From Galaxea fascicularis (Eukaryota > Cnidaria > Anthozoa > Scleractinia > Euphylliidae): 64,000 nucleotides of DNA. The position numbers and the translations under genes are program-made. Positions 1-9,606 of the stretch are shown one piece after another (the stretch's first letter is position 1; every line of letters starts with the position of its first letter). A model generated the notes under the pieces. It was given only the letters and a program-made list of their open reading frames with translations, was not told where the DNA came from and did no database searches. Location: contig OX419336.1 in the NCBI GenBank assembly GCA_948470475.1, positions 31,873,415 through 31,937,414 on the forward strand, given 5' to 3'.

Positions 1-1183
1 CTTGATATATTATTACAGAACACGAAGTGAATTCACAGCATGAAGTCTGACATTAGCATGCTTGGCTACTTCGAATGGTACTTCAGTTCAGGGGAACTTT
101 ATGTGGCCATGTCTTACCAATGCTCATTTAGTATTTTCAAAATTCAAGTACCCCTTCATTTTGTTTGATCTTAGAAAAGGTCATATCTATTCATAGCACC
201 TCACACCGATGTGGGCTGGTGATACCTAATTTTGTGGTCCCAAACTTTGTGATGTGAGTCACTAAACGGCTATTTCCGTTGTAAAATGGTACAGGACTGA
301 TTGTGTGACGGAGAAGGATAAGCCTGCCACTGTACACGCCAGGCCTGATGCGGTAAAAATTTATTTGCATGGTGTAATTACTAAAAAAAAAAGAACCTTG
401 CATAACAGGTCTTACTGGAAGTGCGCCAAGTAACGGTAATACGTAATAATTTGCGCTTGTGCCAAAATAATGATCTATATAGGACTTAAACAAGTTCGGC
501 TCAACTGTTTTCTCGCTCCTTTTGAAAATTAACCTGACAATTGTTTTGGATTTCGCTCGGCCACTTGAACAAAATTTATGCAGGACTATCCGCCGCAGAC
601 GGTAATATACCCCGGTAACAACAAACTGCGAAAACCCCCAACTACGTACCAGGATCTGTGTACTCGTCTGTGATAGGCCCTTCTCATAAGTTCTTGTGGT
701 TGGCTTTTATTGGAGAATGGTAACAGCCAATCAGATTTAATGAGATTTTCAAATGTCGTCTCCACGTTTGGGGATTTGAACAAGCCGGATTTTGGTGCTA
801 TTTCGCAGACGGTTATTACTGGGGTGATATTTCAGTGCAGACTACTATAGCAAGCGTCAGCGACCCGTGACTGGTGCGTCAAAGTTAGTACAGCACCGGC
901 CACGGTTTCAATGCGAGTTTTGTGTTCACTCCGTTCATAATCTACTTACTGTAATATCTGATTATACAGTAATACATTAGACTAATTATAAGGTTGTCTA
1001 TCCTATTACGTAATATTACAAAAATTACTGGATATCCTAATCTTGGGATGAAAAAATTTCCGTGTTTTTCACTCCAAAACAAACATCGCGCAGAATGCCT
1101 ATTGTTCTCCGGACATTTACTTGTAGTGCAGTCAAATTATAGATAAGTACATGTAGAAAAATTAGCGGCCAATTGTAACTCGA
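1..1183. other. No gene recognised
   Basis: AT-rich sequence. Short open frames on the minus strand (191-493, 586-783) show no motif I recognise. It may be the 5' flank or untranslated part of the degenerate element that follows. Confidence 0.4.
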
Positions 1184-3290
1184 GTGGCTCTCATTGCTCA
1201 AAGATTACGCGCGCTTTCACCCGCAGGGAATACTGCTTTGCTCATTAACTTGTCAGGGCGGAGCTTAGAAACAAAGACCTTGGAAGTTATTGTATGCGCT
1301 ACTGTTTCTCATATCACACATCGAGTGTGTGTTACAAGCCTGGTCATATATGCTGACTATCCTAATGCAGGCGCAGCATGTCACCACTAACGTTGCCGAG
1401 CCTGGTAGAAAAACGGTCATCTCCCTAGACATGGGGCTTTATCAGCCAGCAAAAATGCTCCAGATGAAAAGAGACGATCTTCAACGTCTTATACTGGGCC
1501 CCGAGAAACTGCACATTGTGATGACACAATTGCGTACCATCGGGGCATTTATCGAAGACAGCGGTCTTGACACGTGCTAGATTGAGGCTGACGTATAGGG
1601 TCCTGCGAGAGTGAAACAGATACTTGACGGGAACCGTATCAAGACAGGTGAAACGGCGCATATTGTTACTCTTCAAACATTATTTGTGCTATACCAGAAG
1701 GCATTCTTTCAGGGCACTCAAGAAGATTCAAGGGCCATCGCAGATCTCTCAAAAGAAGTTGCTGCACCCAAGCAACAATGATGAACTCAAGGAAGCAAAC
1801 TATAAATTGCTAAAAGCTGTTGAGCAGCAAGGGCTTGTTGAGAAGATATCAGAATTTGACGTAACACGCGATCAGCGCTCGTTGTTTAAGGTGACGAGAC
1901 AATATATGCGCATGGTTATGGAGATGCTTCAGAGCCATGCGTACAGTTAACTGGAAACTACACCTTCAATTTCTTCAGGACTTTACCAAATACTCCTTTG
2001 CCCATGATCGCCTGAATTCCGCCCGAATGATACCCGTCTATCTTGCAGAAATGATTTGTTTACCAACAACCGATCCAGATGTCTATGGAGAGTTTCTCTC
2101 AGGAAACTGGGTGGTAAATAAGAACTCTAGCGTACCATTCTGTGCGCTTGGTGTAGATCATGGACTTGAACATGTCAATCGATCGATGAAAGTAAAGAGA
2201 GGGCTGGTTGGAATCACGCTTAACCAAACTGCACGGACCAAGTTTTTTCTGATTGCGCCTGAAATGGCAAATCTTGAAGAGCAAGCGAAAGATATGGCAG
2301 ATTTAACTTCCAAGATCCATAAAGGACATTACGACCCTTTCGCTGGTAAAAGCTCAGATCTCTTCAGCCTTGTAACTAAAGTTGTTAATGCCTGACAACA
2401 CCAAGGAAGACTTGTGTAATCAGACTCTCATAGGACAGACGCTATTTGATGCGTTTGCGAAGGAGCCGGCCTTCAGTCAGGCAAGGTCAATATTCACCCT
2501 GAATATTTGGTCTACACTGATGAAGAAACGAAAGCTTTGTACAACGCGAAGATGGTGCATTGGAGATCCAACTTTACTCCCCCGACACTGATGTCTTTGT
2601 TCTTGCTTTAAGAAAGTACCCAGACCTGTGTGCCAATGTTTCTTTTGTCACACGAAAAGGGCGCAACCGAAGAGAAATCAAGCTACGGCCAATTGTTCAG
2701 GTTCTAGGGCAAGCGGGAACAGCTGCTCTTCCAGCCTTCCATGCACTGAGTGAAGCGGATAGTACCGGATGTTTTTCAGGGCATGCAAAAAACCTTGAGT
2801 TGGAAGGCATTTGTAAATGTCGATGGAGATGTTGTCAGAGAGATGGCAAAGCTAGGCACAACACCAACACCATCTGACAGAACCATGAAGGCCATTGAGA
2901 AGTTTGTATGCGAACTCTATTATCCAAATACATCTCTTAAAATAGTGAAAGATCTTCGATGGTGGTTAATTCATAAGAAATAAAGTTGATCAAAAACGTT
3001 GCCACCAACACAAAGTGCTCTAGCCATGGTGTGGAACAACGCTGTTGTCGCAAACCCTAACTTACCAGCTCCAGGAAACTATGGCTGGGAGAAAAAGGAC
3101 AGCAGATGGCTTCCAGTGATGACTAAGCTACCACCAGCACCAGAAGCCATCATTCAGCTAGTTAAGTGGACATGCACAAAGCAGTGCACAAGTAACCGAT
3201 GCCAGTGTCGTAGAAATGGACTGCAGTGCACAGACCTCTGTTCTTGCTCTGACACAGAAGAGGAACCCTGCCAGAATGTGAAGTCTTAGA
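1184..3290 (+). pseudogene. Decayed CXC-domain transposon-like gene, internally deleted
   Basis: The plus strand carries consecutive coding pieces in changing frames: 1184-1290 (MALIAQRLRALSPAGNTALL), 1290-1580, 1624-1950, 1937-2395, 2382-2591, 2560-2877, 2750-2983 and 2999-3289. Together they read as one protein broken by frameshifts and stops. The middle part has the motif VVNKNSSVPFCALGVDH. Near 2570 there is a PIN-like stretch (SPDTDVFVLALRKYP). The end (3170-3290) is a cysteine-rich tesmin/TSO1-like CXC motif, CTSNRCQCRRNGLQCTDLCS. I recognise this layout from a large, multicopy, transposon-like family in coral genomes with no agreed function. From memory of intact members, several hundred residues are missing between about 2545 and 2565, so this is an internally deleted, dead copy. 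No terminal repeats were found. Confidence 0.75.
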
Positions 3291-3340
3291 CAATGATGAT
3301 GGTCGTGAAGATGAGGTGTAATATAAAGAGAGCGAAACAC

Positions 3341-3638
3341 ATTGCTAGTCTAGTTTCTAAACGTTAGATTATTTTTCGCGATCGGTGTTCCGACAAGATT
3401 AGCATTACGTATATCTATCAAGTCCTATTATAATTTATGGTTTGGGAAAAAAAGCACATAAATCACATTAGTTGAGCCTCGTTTATATGCTTAATTGATG
3501 ACGTGATGACCGCTTTTTGTAAATTTGTCAAGTTTGCCTGGTTTATATATATGGGTTTAATTCTCATATTGTCAAGCAAAGCTTAGCACTTCATTTCCAT
3601 ACCAGGCCAATCACGTGACTCTTATCAAGGAATATAAC
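3341..3638. other. No gene recognised
   Basis: Non-coding sequence between the decayed CXC element and the Penelope-like insertion. No repeat or motif was recognised apart from a short TA-rich run near 3545. Confidence 0.4.
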
Positions 3639-3651
3639 TAATTAAGGGCTA
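3639..3651 (+). repeat. Left target-site duplication of the Penelope-like element
   Basis: The 13-mer TAATTAAGGGCTA occurs here and again at 4754-4766, exactly flanking the Penelope-like copy. This is what target-site duplication on insertion would leave. Confidence 0.8.
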
Positions 3652-4356
3652 CTTGACGAATGCTCTTACAACCCTACTTCACACAAAGCAACGACAATAC
3701 GTACCCTAACGAGACGAGCGCAACTAGTTTGCGACTCACACGACAGTTTAACAGACGAACGTGAGTACTTAGACAACGTTTTCAGTAAAAACAACTACAA
3801 CCGCGACTTCGTTAGACGCAACACCTACCGTGCAGAACCTAACGTTACGAACACGAACGCGACACCTGTCACCACAGCTACGATACCTTACATCAAAGGC
3901 ACATCTGAAACCATTGCACGCATCCTACAGCCCTACAACATCCGTGTTGCTCACAAACCCATCACCACTTTACGGCAACTACTGACGAACGTTAAGGACA
4001 AAGACGAACCAAAGAACAGACAAGGAGCAGTTTACAAGATCAAATGCTGCGACTGCCAGGCCACCTATATCGGTGAGACCGGCAGAAACTTGAACGTAAG
4101 ACTGACTGAACACAAACGAGCGACGAGAAATGGTGACCTCAACAATAACATTGCTGAACACCATTTACAGACAAACCACAGAATCGACTGGGACTCTGCC
4201 GAATGCGTTACATACAGTACTAATTACTACCAACGGATCGTACTGGAAAGCTGGTTCACTAACTTAGAACAGACACCACTAAACCGTTGCTTACAACTTC
4301 CCGCACCTTACAAACGACTTGTCGACGACATAAACAACGGACAAACAACAGACTGA
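3643..4356 (+). pseudogene. PLE ORF fragment: linker plus GIY-YIG endonuclease domain
   Basis: An open frame of about 237 codons without a start codon of its own, since the reverse transcriptase half is missing. The N-terminal part reads as the region after the RT thumb (NPTSHKATTIRTLTRRAQLV, then DNVFSKNNYNRDF). A CX2C-type knuckle (KCCDCQATYIG) leads into the GIY-YIG fold: YIGETGRNLNVRLTEHKRA, then a conserved HHLQTNH block and IVLESWFTNLEQTPLNRC. In Penelope elements this domain nicks the target DNA. The frame stops at 4354-4356. As a 5'-truncated insertion it cannot act by itself. The coding part is uninterrupted, which suggests a fairly recent insertion. Confidence 0.85.
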
Positions 4357-4753
4357 CCGACAACAACACGCGTACAGACATTAGTCTAACAAAAGACGGG
4401 TCGAAACGCACTAATCACTGTTTACAACAGACAAACAACAGACCGACTAATTTTACTAACAATACACGTACACACATTAGACTAACAAAAGACGGATCGA
4501 AACGCACCAATCACTGTGTACAATCTTCACAGCCAATGACAACTAGGCTTAACTGACAGTCGACCAATAACATCACGACTTCGTTGACCAATCACATCAA
4601 CGACCAGAGTACTTATACCATCCACTGACGTTGCACAAATCACTTGACTCTGATGATGACTTCCGCTCAGGTTGTCGAAACGTCAGTCAATGTCACCTCA
4701 AACAGTCCTTCTCAGGACTACACTCACCCGGACGATCGTACTTCACTTAATTA
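3652..4753 (+). mobile_element. 5'-truncated Penelope-like retroelement (PLE)
   Basis: About 1.1 kb bounded by identical 13-bp direct repeats. It holds the C-terminal part of a Penelope-type ORF (GIY-YIG nuclease), then a 3' non-coding region with CCAAT-like motifs (for example 4592-4599), then a hammerhead-type ribozyme core at 4650-4681. PLEs encode a reverse transcriptase fused to GIY-YIG, are often 5'-truncated and carry hammerhead motifs. All three hallmarks are visible except the reverse transcriptase, which has been lost. The insertion looks clean, with recognisable ends and an intact duplication. Confidence 0.85.
4650..4694 (+). ncRNA. Hammerhead-type ribozyme motif of the PLE
   Basis: The conserved core CTGATGA (4650-4656) and GAAAC (4677-4681) flank a stem II closed by GAC/GTC. 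A short stem III (CGT pairing with ATG, 6-nt loop) leads to GTC at 4692-4694, the predicted cleavage triplet. Stem I can form from TTGA (4644-4647) with TCAA (4698-4701). Small hammerheads are known in the terminal regions of Penelope-like elements. Activity is inferred, not shown: stem I is weak here and may need a dimer. Confidence 0.65.
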
Positions 4754-4766
4754 TAATTAAGGGCTA
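4754..4766 (+). repeat. Right target-site duplication of the PLE
   Basis: Identical 13-mer to 3639-3651. It marks the 3' end of the Penelope-like insertion. Confidence 0.8.
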
Positions 4767-4861
4767 TAACCAATTTAACCGGCTTCAGGACTGTCTACGT
4801 GGCATATCTCGTGAGGTTAGGCCACGATTTCTGCTATACCGATTTATAATTTTTACGCATG

Positions 4862-4887
4862 GCAGGAGCCCATTTATGGGCTCCTGC
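4862..4887. repeat. Short perfect hairpin
   Basis: GCAGGAGCCCA and its reverse complement are separated by TTTA. It is an isolated inverted repeat and could be the core of a fold-back MITE relic. Confidence 0.6.
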
Positions 4888-5105
4888 GCATAGCTATCAG
4901 CCTCGATCTCGTGCTAGATCCTTCATGTGATCCTTGTTAATAGATATATTCAGGGTTGTCTAAATAGTGCATCTGGAGTGTTTGGTTGAGATTCCTTGAA
5001 CTGGAATAAAGTTTTGGCCGTCTTATGTTTTCCATTTTTCTGGAAATTTTAACAATTCAGCATCATTTATTTTAGACGTTGCGCACTATGACTTGCATGT
5101 AGTTT

Positions 5106-5370
5106 AATTATAACTAAGTGAAGTACGATCGTCCGGGTGAGTGTCAGACCTAAGAAGGACTATTTAAGGCGACATTGACTGACAATTAGACAACCTGAGC
5201 GGACGTCATCATCAGAGTCAAGTGATTTGTGTAACGTCAATGGGTGGTATAAATACACTGGAGGTTGATGTGATTGGTCAACAAAATCATGATGTTATTG
5301 GTCACTGCCAGTTGAGCCTAGTTGTCATTGGCTGTGAAGACTGTAAATAGTGATTGGTGCGTATCGATCT
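5106..5370 (-). mobile_element. Inverted solo 3' end of the same PLE family
   Basis: The reverse complement of this segment aligns along its whole length with 4494-4757 of the plus-strand element (CCAAT-type repeats, hammerhead region, CACTCACCCGGACGATCGTA end). It contains no ORF, so it is a strongly 5'-truncated second insertion. Its hammerhead core is damaged: CTGATGA is kept (complement of 5209-5215) but GAAAC has become TAATT (5184-5188). Confidence 0.8.
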
Positions 5371-5649
5371 GACCAGCCTTCAAGCGATGTTTCAGGAGTT
5401 TCACGAGTTTCACCTCCTTCAAATTCCAGAGAACTTGGTGCCAGTATTTTAAAGTTGATGGCTTCGAAAGCTTCTACCTCTGATTTAGCGGAATCTGACT
5501 CGACTAGTGGCGATGAATCGAACGGAAGCACAGAATCGGAGGAATTGGAGTGTGAAGATGAGCCAAACACGTGGACTGTAGTCGATCGGCTTAAAATCAA
5601 TAGCAAGTTACAGGAAATTGCATCTTGTAGTTTTTGTGGCACGAAATAA
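5350..5649 (+). CDS. Hypothetical acidic, Ser-rich N-terminal fragment
   Basis: A frame of up to 100 codons. The part from Met 5458 is rich in Ser, Glu and Asp (SDSTSGDESNGSTESEELEC) and ends in LQEIASCSFCGTK followed by a stop. An acidic N-terminus followed by a CxxC motif is seen at the start of some coral transposase-like proteins, but no catalytic domain follows. Probably an orphaned transposon fragment. Not identified. Confidence 0.25.
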   Translation: MIGAYRSDQPSSDVSGVSRVSPPSNSRELGASILKLMASKASTSDLAESDSTSGDESNGSTESEELECEDEPNTWTVVDRLKINSKLQEIASCSFCGTK

Positions 5650-5791
5650 GTGGGTCACGCTCGTCGGTTGGCTGAACGTTTGGTTCTTGGCCTCGTTCTT
5701 TGTTGGTCGCCACAACTTTTCTTCTCTTGCGCTGGCTTGTACTTTTTCTCTTTTCTGTTTTTCCAGACGCTTTTCTTTTAACTTTACCCAT
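5597..5791 (-). CDS. Hypothetical basic N-terminal fragment
   Basis: A 64-codon minus-strand frame starting MGKVKRKASGKTEKRKSTSQ. It is very Lys/Arg rich like a nuclear localisation segment, then loses coding character. It partly overlaps the plus-strand acidic frame, so at most one of the two is real in the overlap. Likely a transposon remnant. Confidence 0.2.
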   Translation of the reverse strand: MGKVKRKASGKTEKRKSTSQRKRRKVVATNKERGQEPNVQPTDERDPLISCHKNYKMQFPVTCY

Positions 5792-6096
5792 TACTAGTAT
5801 GTTGCCGCAATCACTATTTGACGGTGTTCCACTGCGACTGCAAAAATTCCCGCGAATTCAATGGGCTATTTTTGTTGCGGGCATTCAGGTGTCTGAACGT
5901 TGCGTTTTATTGGTCGGCGGCATGACGGGGTTGACATCCGCTTTGATGAGGTGCGATAAGCTTTCAAAACTTTAGGAGGCTAAAACTCGGGCTTTATTTT
6001 TGCGTGGATTTCCTCGCTTCAAGCGAATTAATAGGGTATGTAGATTTGACGGATTCTTATGAAATTTGGCCAAAATGTTCCTTGGTTATCAATGCG

Positions 6097-6247
6097 CAAA
6101 AGCGTGTGAGGCTTTTTTGATTTTCCAAATACTTCTTCTATTACGCGCTCTCATGTGACGAAGATCGGAAAATATTCAATTCGCCACCTTCAAAGTGGAT
6201 TTTCTCGGCAACCAATCGGAATATCGAAAAAGCCTCACACACTTTTG
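6097..6247. repeat. Inverted-repeat (MITE-like) element
   Basis: CAAAAGCGTGTGAGGCTTTTT (6097-6117) matches the reverse complement of 6227-6247 with one mismatch. The spacer is about 110 bp. No clear target-site duplication. Confidence 0.55.
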
Positions 6248-6505
6248 TAGTCTATCACCTACTGATTGACACTGTGCAGTTTGTTTGGTCGTGCGTGCCA
6301 GCAGGAAGGCAGGTAATTCAGTTTAGCAAATAGTGTCAGTTTTGCGTTTGAAGGCTTGCGTGCGCTTACCATTAAATCAAATCTTAAAAATGTTGATCTC
6401 TTCTGATTTTACATTTTATTAGCTTTACGATGATATATACTTTTCTATGGTTATAGCGCAAGCAACGCGCATACGAATTATTCTTCGGAAGACACCCCTG
6501 AAGAC

Positions 6506-6665
6506 CTCATTAAGATCTGATTTTTTCAAGATCTTATTAAGATCTTATTAAGATTTTAAGAAGATATTAAGAAGATCTTAAGAAGACCTTAGTAAGATCT
6601 TAGTAAGGTCTTAATGAAGTCTTAGTAAGATCTTAATAAGATCTTAATAAATCTGAATAAATCTT
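6506..6665. repeat. 11-bp palindromic satellite, block A
   Basis: Tandem copies of TAAGATCTTA plus one base. The spacer base is mostly T/C in the first part (TTATTAAGATC type) and A/G in the second (TTAGTAAGATC type), so the array changes orientation inside the block. Confidence 0.9.
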
Positions 6666-6725
6666 TATCAGTTTTTACTGAACGACTTTTATTACTTTTT
6701 CTTTTTTAAATTGTATTTTATTTAG

Positions 6726-6847
6726 AACAAGTGAGCAACACAAAGCATCAGATCTTGTCACAGAGCTTTCTTGTTGATTTGTTACAAAAGAGTGGGATTT
6801 TTGACGGCATAGCCCTGTACTGTGACGCTGAAGGCATCACCTTTCAG
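6726..6847 (+). CDS. Possible coding exon, unidentified
   Basis: A 122-nt stretch preceded by a good acceptor (TTTTATTTAG) and followed by a donor (CAG/GTGAAG). It reads 40 codons without a stop after two leading bases (QVSNTKHQILSQSFLVDLLQ, then KSGIFDGIALYCDAEGITFQ). Composition is protein-like, but no family was recognised and no partner exon was found. It lies between satellite blocks A and B. Confidence 0.3.
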
Positions 6848-7440
6848 GTGAAGGGAGTGGGGGAGGGGGGTCTGGGGGCAAGGTCCCCTAGAAAATTTTG
6901 AAAACTTGAAGAAGCCAAGACGTGTTTTCCTTTAGTCTGGGAGGGAACGTGGCCCATCAAAAGTAGGTATTTAGACCTTGGAGAGCGATGACCAGAACCA
7001 GGTTCTGGTTGCTGGCCAGCAGTTTTCGCTAAAACAATGGTTGGGTGGGGGTACTTATTCTAGCGGGCTCAGAAAACATGGTTCTTCTCATTGTCATTAT
7101 ACTTAAAGATTTTTAAGAGAGTCAACGACACTGGTCTGCGATTTGTATGCGAGCATGTGAAATAGTCAGTAAACCCACTGATCGGTGTAACGTTGCCTCT
7201 GAACGAGAATTTCCACTGTTGGAAAGCTTTCGAAGCCGGTACAAAGGGAACAGAGAGTTCCAGAATGATGGTCCATGAGGTAGTTACCTTACTTAAGCAT
7301 AATCCATACCGAATCATTAAAGACATCCGTGATCTACTGAGCTTTTGAAATCCGCCAATCTGTAAAATACATACTCAAAATCTGAAAACCGAGGAACGTT
7401 TTAAGCCAAATAAGTCAATACGCGAACTTATTCATCCCCC

Positions 7441-7750
7441 TCATCTTAATAAGATCTTAGTAAATTCTTACTAAAATCTTACTAAGACCTTAGTAAGATC
7501 TTAATAAGATCTTAATAAGATCTTAGTAAGATCTTAGTATGATCTTAATAAGATCTTAATAAGATCTTAGTAAGTCATCGTAGTAAGATCTTAATAATAT
7601 CTTAATAAGATCTTAGTAAGATCTTAGTAAGACCAAGATCTAACTAAGATCTAATTAAGATCTTACTAAGATCTTACTGAGATCTTATTAAGATCTTACT
7701 AAGATATTGCTAAGATCTTAGTGAGATCTTAATAACTGATCTTAGTAAGT
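7441..7750. repeat. 11-bp palindromic satellite, block B
   Basis: About 28 copies of the TAAGATCTTAR unit with scattered substitutions. A sub-block around 7640-7725 has the pyrimidine-spacer (reverse) orientation. The flanking spacers (6666-7440, 7751-7897) are unique sequence. Confidence 0.9.
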
Positions 7751-7897
7751 GTTATGTAATTGGGTTTGAGTGACCGGGAGAAAACACATAAAGTATACTG
7801 TAGAACTCAACGATTTAATTCAACATGTCGAACGAGCGAAAGAACATTGGAAAAAAACCTTGAACTCAGCATGCACTCACCAACAAGAATATTCATG

Positions 7898-8577
7898 AGA
7901 TAGTAAGATCTTAGTAAGATCTTAATAAGATCTTAATAAGATCGTAGTAAGACCTTAATAAGATCTTAGCAAGATCTCAATAAGATCTTAGTAAGATCTT
8001 TATAAGATCTTAGTAAGATCTTACTAAGATCTTAAGTAAGATCTTAGTAAGATCTTAATAAGATCTTAATTATTAGTAAGATTACTAAGACCTTTGTAAG
8101 ATCTTAATAAGAACTTAGTAACATTTTAGTAAGATCTTAGAAGATGTTAATAAGATCTTAATAAGATATTAGTAAGATCTTATTAAGATCTTACTAAGGT
8201 CTTAATAAGATCTTAATAAGATCTTAATAAGATCTTAGTAAGATCTTAGTAAAATCTTAGTAAGATCTTAAGATCTTAGTAAGATGTTAGTAAGATCTTA
8301 CTAAGATTGTATTAAGATCTTACTAAGATCTTACTAAAATCTTAATAAGACCTTTGTAAGATCTTAAGAAGATCTTAGTAAAATCTTAGTAAGATCTTAA
8401 GAAGATCTTAGTAAGATGTTAGTAAGATCTTAAGAAGATCTTAATAAGATCTTAATAAGATCTTAGTGAGATCTTACTAAAATCTTACTAAAATCCTAAT
8501 AAGATCTTAATAACATCTTAGTAAGGTCTTAATAAGATCTTTGTAAGATCTTGATAAGATCTTAGTAAGATCTTAAA
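7898..8577. repeat. 11-bp palindromic satellite, block C
   Basis: The largest block, about 60 units of TAAGATCTTAR. Occasional orientation switches occur (for example around 8180-8200 and 8290-8340). The right edge abuts the broken gypsy integrase. Confidence 0.9.
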
Positions 8578-8612
8578 TGTTCTTAAAGATGTTCTTTAAG
8601 TAAGGATGTTTT

Positions 8613-9181
8613 TTACGACTTTAACCATGGCTTGGGAAAACCATTCGACTGAGGATATCTTAGGCTCGAGTGCTCTACTTGGAACCTGTACTGGAGAGCT
8701 AAGTCTTTGAACTCTTGGGACACGAATTGCATTCCTTGATCCGTGTACACTGTTGCTAGTATCCCATATTCTAGAAATATAGTCTTGAGCAGGCTGATTA
8801 CGTGACTCGCCGTCTGATTCATACTTTTTTTAAAACAGGAAATTTGCTGAAGTAGTCGGCGACTAGTAAGTAGTGGTGATAACGATATCCAAAAATATCG
8901 ACTGCAAGTTTGAGCCATGGCAAACTAAGCACATCATGTGATAGCAAAGGTTCTTTCTGCTGGGTTTGGGGTTTGTGTTCCTGGCAAACGTCACATGCAT
9001 TTCTCACATCGTCTGTGATTCTGGGCCAAAAGACTGTCTCACGTGCTCTCAATAGGGTTTTCTCCTCTTCCAGCTGACATGCATGGAGATCCTTCAGATA
9101 CTCTGCTCTCTGTGAAGTTGGAATCACAAGTCTATGAGCTTTGAATATTAGGCCATCTTCAATTGCAAGCTCTTCACGGTA
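8613..9181 (-). pseudogene. Ty3/gypsy integrase fragment
   Basis: Minus-strand frames 9127 to 8819 and 8918 to 8613 together encode the zinc-binding region and part of the catalytic core of a gypsy-type integrase. The N-terminal part reads AEYLKDLHACQLEEEKTLLR then FWPRITDDVRNACDVCQEHK: the CxxC pair is kept, but the second His of the HHCC finger appears as Gln. The core follows with AVDIFGYRYHHYLLVADYFS (first Asp) and, after a frameshift near 8850, VYTDQGMQFVSQEF (second Asp), then YPQSNG. A further frameshift near 8640 disrupts the segment that should carry the catalytic Glu. No RT, RNase H, gag or LTRs were found. A truncated dead copy, cut off at the satellite. Confidence 0.85.
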
Positions 9182-9466
9182 ATTCTAGCCGAGTGCTGTA
9201 CTCGTTTCGGAAGTTGCTGCTTGTGAAGCGGCCAACCATGGAAATGTAATGACAACTGGCTCAGTGCCGGAACTGCAGTGGTGGCAATTCTGGTCCTGTC
9301 AAGTCGGTTGTCTATTGCCGGAACAGCTGAAGTAACTTAATGTGTTTGTTGTATGGATTTTTTAATTTTTAGTCAGAAAGATCCTGCATCAATTGCTTAA
9401 ATCCTAAAAAAGAAACGTCATTTTCATTCTTACTCTGATTGAACATCATCTTTTAACAGTCCTGGC

Positions 9467-9606
9467 TTACTCGACGTCTGAAAGAATCGGTCTTTGTTGA
9501 ATCTCGCCAGCATCCGTGAAGTCACGTTGGTGTTGATTCTCACTCAGAGCGTCATCCATTTTCTTGTACAGCTCCGGAATTGGAGTGAAAAATTGGGATC
9601 GTGGCC
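9467..9606 (-). CDS. Possible terminal coding exon, unidentified
   Basis: Preceded on the minus strand by an acceptor-like CTTGCAAACAG, this 140-nt stretch reads 45 codons to a TAA stop (SQFFTPIPELYKKMDDALSE, then DAGEIQQRPILSDVE). The hydrophilic, protein-like composition is suggestive, but there is no recognised family. It may belong to the gypsy remnant or a lost gene. Confidence 0.25.

Noticed and set aside
5700..5975. Plus-strand hydrophobic frame of 91 codons
   Set aside because: Antisense to the Lys/Arg-rich minus-strand frame. The hydrophobicity is the complement effect.
6506..8577. CRISPR-like array
   Set aside because: The units are contiguous 11-mers without unique spacers, in an animal genome.
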